From Candidatus Rokuibacteriota bacterium (lineage in GTDB: Bacteria > Methylomirabilota > Methylomirabilia > Rokubacteriales > CSP1-6): a DNA stretch of 64,000 nucleotides. The notes under the pieces are model-generated. The model saw nothing but the letters and a program-made list of their open reading frames with translations. It did no database searches and had not been told where the DNA came from. Positions 44,065 to 52,229 of the stretch are shown piece after piece (the first letter of the stretch is position 1; each line of letters begins with the position of its first letter). Position numbers and translations under genes: made by a program. Location: positions 231,397-295,396 of the forward strand of contig QHSU01000057.1 of NCBI GenBank assembly GCA_003220535.1, written 5' to 3'.

Positions 44065-45936
44065 ATGAACAGAAAGGCGAAGCTCCTCGTTGTCTTGGCC
44101 GTCCTTGCGCTGGTCTGCGCCTTGGCCAAGGCCGAGGTGGCTGCGCAGGCCATCACCGTGTCTCCCGCCAATCCCACCATTTCCGTCGGTCAGAATCAGC
44201 AGTTCACGGCGACCGGAATCACCTCGGCCATCGCCGTCGACGCCGGGAGCTTCCACACTTGTGCGCTCCTTCAGGACGGTGCGCTGCGGTGCTGGGGGCT
44301 GAACGACTCGGGTCAGCTCGGCAACGGGACCACAACCAGCTCCTCGACGCCGGTGGCGGTCGCTGGAATCACGGGAGCCGCTGCCGTCACGGGCGGTGGC
44401 TATCACACCTGCGCGCGCTTTACGGACGGCACGCTGGAATGCTGGGGACGGAATGACGCCGGCCAGCTCGGCGACCCGGCCACTACGACAGACGTCTCCG
44501 GAATTCCGGTACGGGTCACCGGCATCACCACCGCGACCGCTGTCACGGCCGGTGGCTTCCACACCTGCGCGCTACTTCAGGACGGCACGGTGCGGTGCTG
44601 GGGGCAGAACACCTTCGGTCAGCTCGGCAACGGGACAATCCTCAATTCCTTCACGCCGGTGGCGGTCAGCGGAATCACCACCGCCGTGGCCGTCTCAGCC
44701 GGCGGTTGGCATACCTGCGCGCTCCTGCAGGACGGCACCGTACGCTGCTGGGGGCGGAATGAGGACGGGCAGCTCGGCAACGGGACGATCATTCCTTCTC
44801 TCACTCCGGTGGCGGTGAGCGGAATCACCACCGCTGTCGCCGTCGAAGCCGGGATCTTCGACACCTGCACACTCCTGCAGGACGGCACCGTGCGCTGTTG
44901 GGGACGGAACACTGAAGGCCAGCTCGGCAACGGGACCACCACCAGCTCCTCCGTCCCCGTAACGGTCAGCGGCATCACCCCCGCTGCCCTCGCACCCGGT
45001 GCCGAGCATAGCTGCGCGCTCTTCCGGGACGGCACGGTGCGCTGTTGGGGTGACAATAACTTCGGCCAGCTCGGCAACGGGACCGCGCCACGCACGATCT
45101 CCACTATCCCTTCGGCACCGGTCACCGGAATCGCCACCGCTACTGCCCTCGCATCGGGTGCCGTGCACAGTTGTGCGCTCCTTCCGGACGGCTCCGTGCG
45201 CTGCTGGGGGCAGAACAACTTCAGCCAGCTCGGAAACGGGACGACGACCGATGCGTTCACCCCCGTGGTTGTCACCGGCATCGGCGTGACGTGGACGAGC
45301 AGTGACACGACCGTCGCAGCAATCGATGGAGCCGGGTCGGCCACGGGCCGTGGCCCTGGATCCACCACAATCTCCGCCACCTCTGCCGGCCGGAGCGGGA
45401 GCACCACGCTCACGGTGGTGACTCGGCCCAGCCTCACGGTGGTCCGTGAGGGCACCGGGAACGGCACGGTGACCTCCAGTCCCGCGGGGATCGACTGCGG
45501 CACCACCTGCTCAGCCTCCTACGACAGTGGCACCGCGGTGACCCTCACGGCGACGCCCGCCAGCGGCTCGACCTTTGAGGGCTGGACGGGCGGCGGCTGC
45601 GCCGGGACCGGTCCCTGCACCGTGACCCTCACAGCCAGCACGACCGTCTTCGCCCGCCTCGCCGTCCCCCGCGTCAGCCTCACGGTGACCCGTGAGGGCA
45701 CCGGGAGCGGCACCGTAACCTCCAGTCCCGCGGGGATCGACTGCGGCGCCGTGTGCTCGGCCTCCTACGAGAGCGGCACCGTCGTGACCCTCACGGCGAC
45801 GCCCGCCACCGGCTCGACCTTTGAGGGCTGGACAGGCGGCGGCTGTGGCGGCACCGGTACCTGTACCGTCACCGTGACCGGAAACACCGCCGTCTCCGCC
45901 CGGTTTTCGGTCCTGGGGCTGAGAGGGTTGCTATAA
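44065..45936 (+). CDS. Secreted RCC1-propeller protein inserted in a Big_2 Ig-like domain, with InlB-like C-terminal repeats (2)
   Basis: 623 residues from ATG 44065 after GGAGG-like GGTTGGAG. Signal peptide to about residue 30 (LVCALAKAEVAAQ). It has the same split Big_2 arrangement as its neighbour: ITVSPANPTISVGQNQQF at the start, VTWTSSDTTVAAIDGAGSAT after about seven RCC1 repeats. Two InlB-like repeats follow instead of four, ending VSARFSVLGLRGLL. A paralogue of the preceding gene, so one ancestral gene duplicated and then lost or gained C-terminal repeats. It stops directly against the WecB start. Confidence 0.85.
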   Translation: MNRKAKLLVVLAVLALVCALAKAEVAAQAITVSPANPTISVGQNQQFTATGITSAIAVDAGSFHTCALLQDGALRCWGLNDSGQLGNGTTTSSSTPVAVAGITGAAAVTGGGYHTCARFTDGTLECWGRNDAGQLGDPATTTDVSGIPVRVTGITTATAVTAGGFHTCALLQDGTVRCWGQNTFGQLGNGTILNSFTPVAVSGITTAVAVSAGGWHTCALLQDGTVRCWGRNEDGQLGNGTIIPSLTPVAVSGITTAVAVEAGIFDTCTLLQDGTVRCWGRNTEGQLGNGTTTSSSVPVTVSGITPAALAPGAEHSCALFRDGTVRCWGDNNFGQLGNGTAPRTISTIPSAPVTGIATATALASGAVHSCALLPDGSVRCWGQNNFSQLGNGTTTDAFTPVVVTGIGVTWTSSDTTVAAIDGAGSATGRGPGSTTISATSAGRSGSTTLTVVTRPSLTVVREGTGNGTVTSSPAGIDCGTTCSASYDSGTAVTLTATPASGSTFEGWTGGGCAGTGPCTVTLTASTTVFARLAVPRVSLTVTREGTGSGTVTSSPAGIDCGAVCSASYESGTVVTLTATPATGSTFEGWTGGGCGGTGTCTVTVTGNTAVSARFSVLGLRGLL

Positions 45937-47127
45937 ATGCTGTCGCAGTCTCTCGGGACGAGCAGCCAGCGTGACAAGAAGGTTCTGACCCTCTTCGGCA
46001 CCCGACCCGAGGTCATCAAGCTTGCCCCGGTCATCGAGCAGCTCGAGGCTCGGCGAGGTGCGATCCAAACCGTCAACGTGACCTCGGCGCAGCACACCGA
46101 TCTGCTCTATCCCTTCATCCGGATGTTCGGCATCCGGGTCGATCACGATCTGCACATCATGGAACCGCATCAGAGCCCCAACCAGGTGTGCGCGCGGCTG
46201 CTTACCCGGCTGGACAGCCTCCTGACCGAAGAACGACCGGACCTGATCCTCGTCCAGGGCGACACGACGACGGCCATGACGGGCGCACTCGGGGGATTCT
46301 ATCGCCGCATTCCGATCGGCCATGTCGAGGCCGGCTTGAGGTCGGGAAACGCCTACAGTCCCTATCCCGAGGAGATGAACCGGCGACTCATTACCCGTCT
46401 CGCCACTTACCATTTTTCGGCGACGCGTCGCAATCGCGCCACGCTTCTTTCCGAGGGCGTGCCTGAGGAGACCGTGTTCGTCACGGGCAACCCCGTCGTC
46501 GATGCCCTGCATGCCATCCTCGAACGCGCAGGAGTCTCGCCCGTTGTGGCGAGACTGCTCGGGGCGACGAGCGGCTTGAAGCGGATCGTCCTGACAACCC
46601 ATCGCCGCGAGAGCTTCGGCGAAGTGATGGCCGGAAACCTGAAAGTCCTCCGCAATTTCGTCGCGCGTCGCAACGATGTCGCCCTTCTCTTCCCCGTGCA
46701 CCCCAATCCGGACGTCCTCGTTCCGGCCACGGAAATTCTCTCCGGACACCCGCGGATTCACCTCGTTCCTGCGCTCGGGTACGAGGACTTCATCGTCCTC
46801 CTCTCGCGCGCCTGGCTGCTCGTCTCGGATTCGGGCGGTGTACAGGAAGAGGCGCCGACGCTGGGCAAGCCCGTGCTCATACTCCGGGAAAACACGGAGC
46901 GGCCGGAAGCGATCGAGGCGGGCGTCGCACGCCTCGTTGGGGGGGAGCCAGGGCATTTGGCTCTCATGCTCGAAGAGGCGTACGAGGACGGAAGCTGGAT
47001 TCACCACGTCGGCAAGGGCGAGAATCCCTTCGGCCAGGGAGACGCTGGGAAGCGGATCGCGCAGATCATCGTGCGCGTGCTGGCCGAGTTGCCGGTCCTG
47101 AGGCCGCTCGTGGCGGTTCCGGGGTGA
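45937..47127 (+). CDS. wecB: Non-hydrolysing UDP-GlcNAc 2-epimerase
   Basis: 396 residues starting immediately after the RCC1 stop. Landmarks: LTLFGTRPEVIKLAPVIEQL, LVQGDTTTAMTGALGGFYRR, IGHVEAGLRSGNAYSPYPEE, LTTHRRESFGE and VSDSGGVQEEAPTLGKPVL. It converts UDP-GlcNAc to UDP-ManNAc in the cytoplasm. With a suitable dehydrogenase this yields UDP-ManNAc-uronate, but the only intact dehydrogenase here (50880) looks GDP-mannose-specific. GTGA overlaps the next gene. Confidence 0.93.
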   Translation: MLSQSLGTSSQRDKKVLTLFGTRPEVIKLAPVIEQLEARRGAIQTVNVTSAQHTDLLYPFIRMFGIRVDHDLHIMEPHQSPNQVCARLLTRLDSLLTEERPDLILVQGDTTTAMTGALGGFYRRIPIGHVEAGLRSGNAYSPYPEEMNRRLITRLATYHFSATRRNRATLLSEGVPEETVFVTGNPVVDALHAILERAGVSPVVARLLGATSGLKRIVLTTHRRESFGEVMAGNLKVLRNFVARRNDVALLFPVHPNPDVLVPATEILSGHPRIHLVPALGYEDFIVLLSRAWLLVSDSGGVQEEAPTLGKPVLILRENTERPEAIEAGVARLVGGEPGHLALMLEEAYEDGSWIHHVGKGENPFGQGDAGKRIAQIIVRVLAELPVLRPLVAVPG

Positions 47128-48194
47128 GCGGAACATTGGTGAGCCGGCTCCGGACGTCCCCCGCGCTTGCCACGCCCGGGCGGGGGAAACGCTCCATGCG
47201 GGCGCTCGCGAAGGCGCTGCTCTGCGGGTGCTTCTACTACAGCGGCCTGACGGGCCTGATCGCGCGGTGGTTTCCCCGGCACCATCCCATCATCCTCTGC
47301 GCTCATCGAGTAGTTTCCGGGGAAGATCCATTCTTTCCGGGGATCCTTCAGGAGCGGTTTGCGGCCGAGCTCGCCTACCTGACCCGCCACCACCGGGTGC
47401 TGCCGCTGGGCGAGGTCGTCGAGGCCATTCTGAACGAGCGCCCCTTGCCGCCCGGCTCGGTCGCGATCACGTTCGATGACGGCTTTGCCGACAACTTCCA
47501 CCTGGCGTATCCGATCCTCCAGCGCTATGGAGTATCGGCGACGATCTTCATCGTCTTCGCGAGCGTGGAGACGGGATGCCTTCCGTGGCCCGAGCGAGTC
47601 GCATACCTGCTTCAGCACACTCAACGAACGAGGCTGGAAATCAGCCTGCCAGAGCCGAGAGTGTTCTCTCTGGCCAGTCAAGGGGAGAGGGTCGAGGCGC
47701 TCGCGACCCTCCAGACGCTGCTCAAGACGTGCGGAACCGTGGTCAGGCGCCGGGCTGTCGAGGAGCTCGAGGAGAGCCTCTCGGTCGAACGGGATCAGGG
47801 AATGATGCTCACCTGGGAGCAGTGCCAGCGCATGGCGCAAACCGGCATCGGCTTCGGTTCCCATACGCTCACCCATCCGATCCTCGCCCGAACCGAGACT
47901 GCCGAGGTGGAGCATGAGATCGCGACGTCCAAGGCTCTGATCGAGAGCCAGATCGGTCGGCGAGTGGACTATTTTACGTACCCGGACGACAACGTCTGCC
48001 GCGCGGCCCTCGATGCAGTAGAGGCCGCCGGCTTCGAGGCCGCGTTCGCGGGGGCCCGCCACGTCGGCCAGACGCCGGTGGATCGCTTCGCGATTGGTCG
48101 GACCCCCTGGGATCTCGGTCCGGTCAGCGTCTTTGCTGCCGAAGCGAGCGGTCTTCTCAACGGACTTCGCGACCTCCTCACGTTCCTTTGCTGA
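47124..48194 (+). CDS. NodB-type polysaccharide deacetylase family protein 2
   Basis: 356 residues from GTG 47124, overlapping wecB. N-terminus is a 60-residue basic/hydrophobic segment (KALLCGCFYYSGLTGLIARWF) that may anchor it. Motif 1 SVAITFDDGFADNFHLAY, motif 2 GFGSHTLTHPIL, and DYFTYPDDN. The order of these motifs and FDDG make this a classical carbohydrate esterase 4 member. Probable de-N-acetylation of hexosamine in the EPS. The XrtA-associated deacetylase group is a plausible closer relative. Confidence 0.87.
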   Translation: MSGTLVSRLRTSPALATPGRGKRSMRALAKALLCGCFYYSGLTGLIARWFPRHHPIILCAHRVVSGEDPFFPGILQERFAAELAYLTRHHRVLPLGEVVEAILNERPLPPGSVAITFDDGFADNFHLAYPILQRYGVSATIFIVFASVETGCLPWPERVAYLLQHTQRTRLEISLPEPRVFSLASQGERVEALATLQTLLKTCGTVVRRRAVEELEESLSVERDQGMMLTWEQCQRMAQTGIGFGSHTLTHPILARTETAEVEHEIATSKALIESQIGRRVDYFTYPDDNVCRAALDAVEAAGFEAAFAGARHVGQTPVDRFAIGRTPWDLGPVSVFAAEASGLLNGLRDLLTFLC

Positions 48195-48219
48195 ATCTCT
48201 CGTGCGGATCCCTCCGTTG

Positions 48220-49272
48220 ATGTGGCGGACACGAGCCTACCGCGTGGAGGATCTCGGGCCTCTGGCGGAATTCCTCGTCCCGCTGGGGGACGAGAGCTTC
48301 AGCTCTCGGCTTCGCGGCAAGGTGAGCGCCTACTATCGCTGGAAGTACGGGAACGGACCCGGCGAATCCGACCGCGTCCGTCTGGCGATCGGCGTCGATG
48401 GACTCATCGGCGTGGTGGCGATGCTGCCGCGACGGATCAAGCTGGGAGGGCAGGTTCTCACCGCGTTCGAGTTCGGCGACCTTTTGACGGGTCCCGGCTA
48501 TCGGCGTCAGGGAGTCTTTTCGACGTTAGGGCGGGAAGCGTGCGAGGCGTCAGCCGCGATGGGAGCCCTCAGCTACGTCAAGCCCAACGCCGACGCCGCC
48601 CCCGCGCTCTTGAAGCACCTCGGCTTCAGGCCCTTGCTCGAGCTCGAAACGCTGGCACGTCCCATCCGAGTTTCTCGCATCCTCGCCCAGCGCTTCGGAC
48701 GCTGGCCCTTCGGCGCCTGGGGTCGGCCACTCGACAAGCTCTTCGCCGTTCGCGCATCGAGCGGCCCACCTTTCCTGACTCGCGAGGCGATCTTCGGCGA
48801 GGAGTTCGACGGCCTCTGGGAGGCGGTAGCCGGCGACTACCCGGCCATCGTCGTCCGCGACCGGACGTATCTCGAGTGGCGGTACCGGCAGAATCCCACG
48901 GACTACACGGTCCTGGCCGCTCGCGACGGGAGCGGTCGGCTTCGAGGATATGCGGTCGGGCTCGTCGTGCAGTGGGGCGCACGGCGGATCGGTTACCTGG
49001 TGGACATCCTCGCCCGACGCGAGGATCGGGCCACCCAGGTAGCTTTGGCCAGGGGAATTCTTCGGTCGTGCTCAGATGAAGGGGCCCAGACCGTCCACAC
49101 GTGGATCGCGAAGGAGTCCGCCTCGGTACAATCCACGCTGCGATCCGCTCTCCGGTCGGTCGGGTTTTTCCATCGCGGCAGCGACTGGGTTCTCTGGCGG
49201 CCGAGCCTCGACGATCTCCCGAGCGATCAACGGGCCTGGTATCTCACCATGGCGGACTTCGACGGGATCTGA
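48220..49272 (+). CDS. GNAT-superfamily acetyltransferase-like protein
   Basis: About 350 residues; ATG 48220 (MWRTRAYRVEDLGPL) preferred, GTG 48202 in frame. The N-terminal GNAT-like domain has the acetyl-CoA-site pattern LLTGPGYRRQGVFSTLGREA. A second GNAT-like half includes WRYRQNPTDYTVLAARDGSGRLRGY. Double-GNAT proteins like this occur in EPS loci, but no substrate is known. The stop overlaps the next methyltransferase start by 1 nt. Confidence 0.75.
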   Translation: MWRTRAYRVEDLGPLAEFLVPLGDESFSSRLRGKVSAYYRWKYGNGPGESDRVRLAIGVDGLIGVVAMLPRRIKLGGQVLTAFEFGDLLTGPGYRRQGVFSTLGREACEASAAMGALSYVKPNADAAPALLKHLGFRPLLELETLARPIRVSRILAQRFGRWPFGAWGRPLDKLFAVRASSGPPFLTREAIFGEEFDGLWEAVAGDYPAIVVRDRTYLEWRYRQNPTDYTVLAARDGSGRLRGYAVGLVVQWGARRIGYLVDILARREDRATQVALARGILRSCSDEGAQTVHTWIAKESASVQSTLRSALRSVGFFHRGSDWVLWRPSLDDLPSDQRAWYLTMADFDGI

Positions 49273-50102
49273 TGATGCCCGTCCAGGCTCCGCCAGTGTC
49301 CTCCGACAAAGACCGCGTCACGGAACTCTTCCGCGTGATGCTGCCCTATTACCTCCACGAACGAGCCCACGACTGGCGGTTCCTGGCTCAGCAGCGTCGG
49401 GTGTGCGCCATGCTCAGCGGGCGTGCCGGCCGGGCTCTGGACATCGGATGCGGCTCGGGTCTCATGACCGAAGCGCTCGTCGAGCGGGGATGGGAGGTGT
49501 GGGGCCTGGACTTGCTCGAGTCGGCCGTGGCGTGGGCGAGCGCGGAGGCCGAGAAGGCTTCCTGGGGTGATCGAGCTCATTACGTCGTCGGGGACGCCGA
49601 GGCGCTGCCCTTCTCCACGGCGACCTTCGACACGGTGATCGCGATGGGAGTGCTGGAATATCTGCCCGATGTGCACCGATTCGTCTCCGAAGTGCGCCGC
49701 GTGCTGCGGCCGAGCGGGCTGCTCGTCGTCAGCGTTCCCTCGAGCATCGCGCCCTATCACCTCGCGCAGAGCGTGCTCGACCGGTTCGTGGGACCCCCCT
49801 ACCGCGGCATCCGTCGCCTCGTGACCGGATCGGTTCGGCGAAGCCAGATTCCCGATCACCCCCGGCATCCTCTCGCTCCCTGGCGACTCGACCGCGTCCT
49901 CGCTCGTGCGCGATTCCGAAAACAGGCGTGGGCATTTTCGCATTTCTGCTTCTATCCGCTCGACCGGTTCCTTCCGGGTCTCTCGCGTCGGATCGACCGC
50001 CGCTGCACAGTGCTGGAGGAGTCATCGCTCTTGGGGTGGCTGGGGACGCAGTACATCGTTGCGGCCGTGAGACGCGGCGAGCTCAGCCCCGAGGCGGGAT
50101 AG
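49272..50102 (+). CDS. Class I SAM-dependent methyltransferase
   Basis: 276 residues from ATG 49272 (a second ATG follows at 49275). Motif I ALDIGCGSGLMTEALVERG, then VWGLDLLESAVAWASAEA, FDTVIAMGVLEYLPDVHRF and LRPSGLLVVSVPSSIAPYH. It resembles UbiG/Methyltransf_11 enzymes. In this locus it probably methylates a glycan or lipid intermediate. Confidence 0.85.
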   Translation: MMPVQAPPVSSDKDRVTELFRVMLPYYLHERAHDWRFLAQQRRVCAMLSGRAGRALDIGCGSGLMTEALVERGWEVWGLDLLESAVAWASAEAEKASWGDRAHYVVGDAEALPFSTATFDTVIAMGVLEYLPDVHRFVSEVRRVLRPSGLLVVSVPSSIAPYHLAQSVLDRFVGPPYRGIRRLVTGSVRRSQIPDHPRHPLAPWRLDRVLARARFRKQAWAFSHFCFYPLDRFLPGLSRRIDRRCTVLEESSLLGWLGTQYIVAAVRRGELSPEAG

Positions 50103-50119
50103 GGAGGAGGAGCGCACGC

Positions 50120-50857
50120 GTGGAGCTCAGGGCCGATCTTCATCTCCACACTTGGGAGCGCGAGAGATTCATCGCATACGACGCGCAGGGCATGATCGAC
50201 CGGGCGGCGCGTTCCGGCTTTCACGTCCTCAGCATCACCAATCACGACACCGTCACCTTCAGTGCACGCCTGCAAGACTATGCCCGGGAGCGGGATATCC
50301 TGCTGATCCCCGGGGTCGAGGCGACCATCGAGGGCAAACACGTCCTCCTCTACAACATCGACGTTCCCCTCGAACGGATCGAAACCTTCGCCGACCTGCG
50401 CCGGCTCCGTCGCCCGGAGTGGCTGGTGGCGGCGCCCCACCCGTTCTTTCCGGGCTCCATCTGTCTCCGGGACCGTCTTCTCCAGGAGATCGACCTCTTC
50501 GACGCGATCGAATTCAGCCATTTCTACACGCGGAGGATCGACTTCAACCGCCCTGCGGTCCGCCTGGCCAAGGAAGCCGGCTTGCCGCTCCTCGGGACGT
50601 CGGACAGCCACGTCATCCGGCAGTTCGGGACGACCTATTCTCTGATCGAGGGATCGCCGACGGTCGAATCGGTGCTGGGTGCCATCCGAAAGGGCCAGGT
50701 CCGGGTCGAGAGCCGCCCGCTGACCCTTCGCGAGTGCGCCGGGATCTTCCGCGAGATGGTCGTCGCCGATTACCGCGAACGCGCGCGGTCCCTTGGCTCC
50801 AGGGCCGTCACTGTTAGCGAGCGTACGTCGAGAATCCGCGAGGACTCGAGAGTCTGA
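50120..50857 (+). CDS. PHP-domain phosphoesterase-like protein
   Basis: 245 residues from GTG 50120 with the strong ribosome site GGAGGAGG; the ORF-track start at 49928 is internal. PHP motif 1 is ADLHLHTWERERF, motif 2 ITNHDTVTF, then LIPGVEATIEGKHVLLYN and the C-terminal GTSDSHVI. Related proteins sit in EPS and capsule loci, some as tyrosine-phosphatases (CpsB/YwqE). A phosphatase counteracting the BY-kinase at 5870 is attractive, but the sequence matches the general metal-dependent PHP phosphoesterases and is not clearly CpsB. Confidence 0.83.
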   Translation: MELRADLHLHTWERERFIAYDAQGMIDRAARSGFHVLSITNHDTVTFSARLQDYARERDILLIPGVEATIEGKHVLLYNIDVPLERIETFADLRRLRRPEWLVAAPHPFFPGSICLRDRLLQEIDLFDAIEFSHFYTRRIDFNRPAVRLAKEAGLPLLGTSDSHVIRQFGTTYSLIEGSPTVESVLGAIRKGQVRVESRPLTLRECAGIFREMVVADYRERARSLGSRAVTVSERTSRIREDSRV

Positions 50858-50879
50858 ATGACGAGCGGGGAGGCTCATC

Positions 50880-52217
50880 ATGCGCGTCAACATCTTCGGG
50901 ATGGGATATGTGGGCTGCGTGACCGCGGCTTGCTTGGCCAGGGCCGGGCACGAGATCGTCGGCGTGGATGTCAGCAAGGAAAAGGTGGACATGATCAATG
51001 CCGGCGCGTCACCGGTCGTTGAGCCGGGCCTGACCGAGCTCCTGGCCGAGGTGGTGGGCGCGCGGCGGCTCAGGGCGACGACGTCGCCTCGGGACGCGGT
51101 GGCGAGCTCGGCGCTCTCGCTCATCTGTGTCGGGACCCCCGGGCGCGTCAACGGGCAACTGGACCTGCGCGCCATCGAGCGCGTCGGACGGGCGATCGGC
51201 GAGGCGCTCACGGCCCGCAGCGAGATCCACACCGTCGTGCTCCGGAGCACCGTGCTGCCCGGAGTCACAGAGAAGGTTCTCGTCCCCGCGATTCTTTCCG
51301 GGGCTGGGCCAGACTATCGGCCCCGCCTGCGCGTCGCCGTGAACCCCGAGTTCATGCGTGAGGGTTCGTCGCTGCGAGACTTCGCGACGCCGCCTCTCAC
51401 CCTCGTGGGATGCGACGATCCCGAAACTGCCGGGCTGCTCCGGTCACTCTACGCCGGCGTGGACGCCCCGTTCGTGCACGCTGGGGTGAAGACCGCGGAG
51501 ATGGCCAAGTACGTGGCGAACGCCTTCCACGCGCTCAAAGTGAGCTTTGCCAACGAGATCGGCGATTTGTGCGCGGCGCTCGGCGCCGACGCGCAGGAGG
51601 TCATACGAATTTTCCTGATGGACCGAAAGCTCAACGTGTCCGAGGCCTATCTCCGCCCGGGCTTCGCGTTCGGCGGCTCGTGCCTCCCGAAGGACCTCCG
51701 GGCGTTACTGTATGCCGCTCGAACAGCTGATGTGTCGCCGCTGGTGCTCTCCGCGATCCTGCCCTCCAACGAGGCGCAGATCCACCGGGGAATCGACGCC
51801 GTGCTGGAAACTCGCAAGCGCCGGGTGGGCGTCGTGGGCCTGTCCTTCAAGCCGGGGACCGACGACCTCCGGGAGAGTCCGATGGTCCCGCTGGTCGAGG
51901 CACTCATCGGCAAGGGATGCGACGTACGAATCCTCGACCCGAACGTCTCGTTCGCACGCCTGGTCGGCGCCAATCGTCGCTACATCGTAGAGGAGATTCC
52001 CCACATCGCGTCGTTGATGTGCGAGGACATCCAGCGGTTCCTCGACCACGCGGAAGTCCTGGTGATCGGAAGCGCGAGCCGGGAGGCGACGCTCGTCCTC
52101 GCCGCGATCGGCCCCGATCACATCGTCGTCGATCTGACACGCGGCGCCGTGCGGCCGCTCTCGACGCCAGGTCTGGAAGCCCAGTCCGATGGCGGCCACG
52201 CACCTCGAGTCACGTAG
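50880..52217 (+). CDS. UDP-glucose/GDP-mannose dehydrogenase family protein, AlgD-like
   Basis: 445 residues. NAD fold VNIFGMGYVGCVTAACLARAG, then NPEFMREGSSLRDF, the central helix KTAEMAKYVANAFHALKVSFANEIGD, DRKLNVSEAYLRPGFAFGGSCLPKDLRAL with the catalytic Cys, and LSFKPGTDDLRESPMV. The HKLN/RKLNVS and YxRPGFAFGGSCLPKD pattern is that of GDP-mannose 6-dehydrogenase. It would oxidise GDP-mannose to GDP-mannuronate, giving the uronic acid for amidation and lyase/epimerase action. It is the last plus-strand gene before the rearranged zone. Confidence 0.9.
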   Translation: MRVNIFGMGYVGCVTAACLARAGHEIVGVDVSKEKVDMINAGASPVVEPGLTELLAEVVGARRLRATTSPRDAVASSALSLICVGTPGRVNGQLDLRAIERVGRAIGEALTARSEIHTVVLRSTVLPGVTEKVLVPAILSGAGPDYRPRLRVAVNPEFMREGSSLRDFATPPLTLVGCDDPETAGLLRSLYAGVDAPFVHAGVKTAEMAKYVANAFHALKVSFANEIGDLCAALGADAQEVIRIFLMDRKLNVSEAYLRPGFAFGGSCLPKDLRALLYAARTADVSPLVLSAILPSNEAQIHRGIDAVLETRKRRVGVVGLSFKPGTDDLRESPMVPLVEALIGKGCDVRILDPNVSFARLVGANRRYIVEEIPHIASLMCEDIQRFLDHAEVLVIGSASREATLVLAAIGPDHIVVDLTRGAVRPLSTPGLEAQSDGGHAPRVT

Positions 52218-52229
52218 CTCGTCGCCAGG

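Noticed and set aside
41600-45900. Regularly spaced repeats that could suggest a CRISPR array
   Set aside because: The repeats are in frame and encode RCC1 and InlB-like domains; there are no short palindromic direct repeats with unique spacers.
41405-45936. PEP-CTERM or LPXTG sorting signals in the secreted proteins
   Set aside because: The C-termini end in short hydrophobic LGLF or LRGLL tails without a PEP or LPXTG motif, a full helix or a basic tail.
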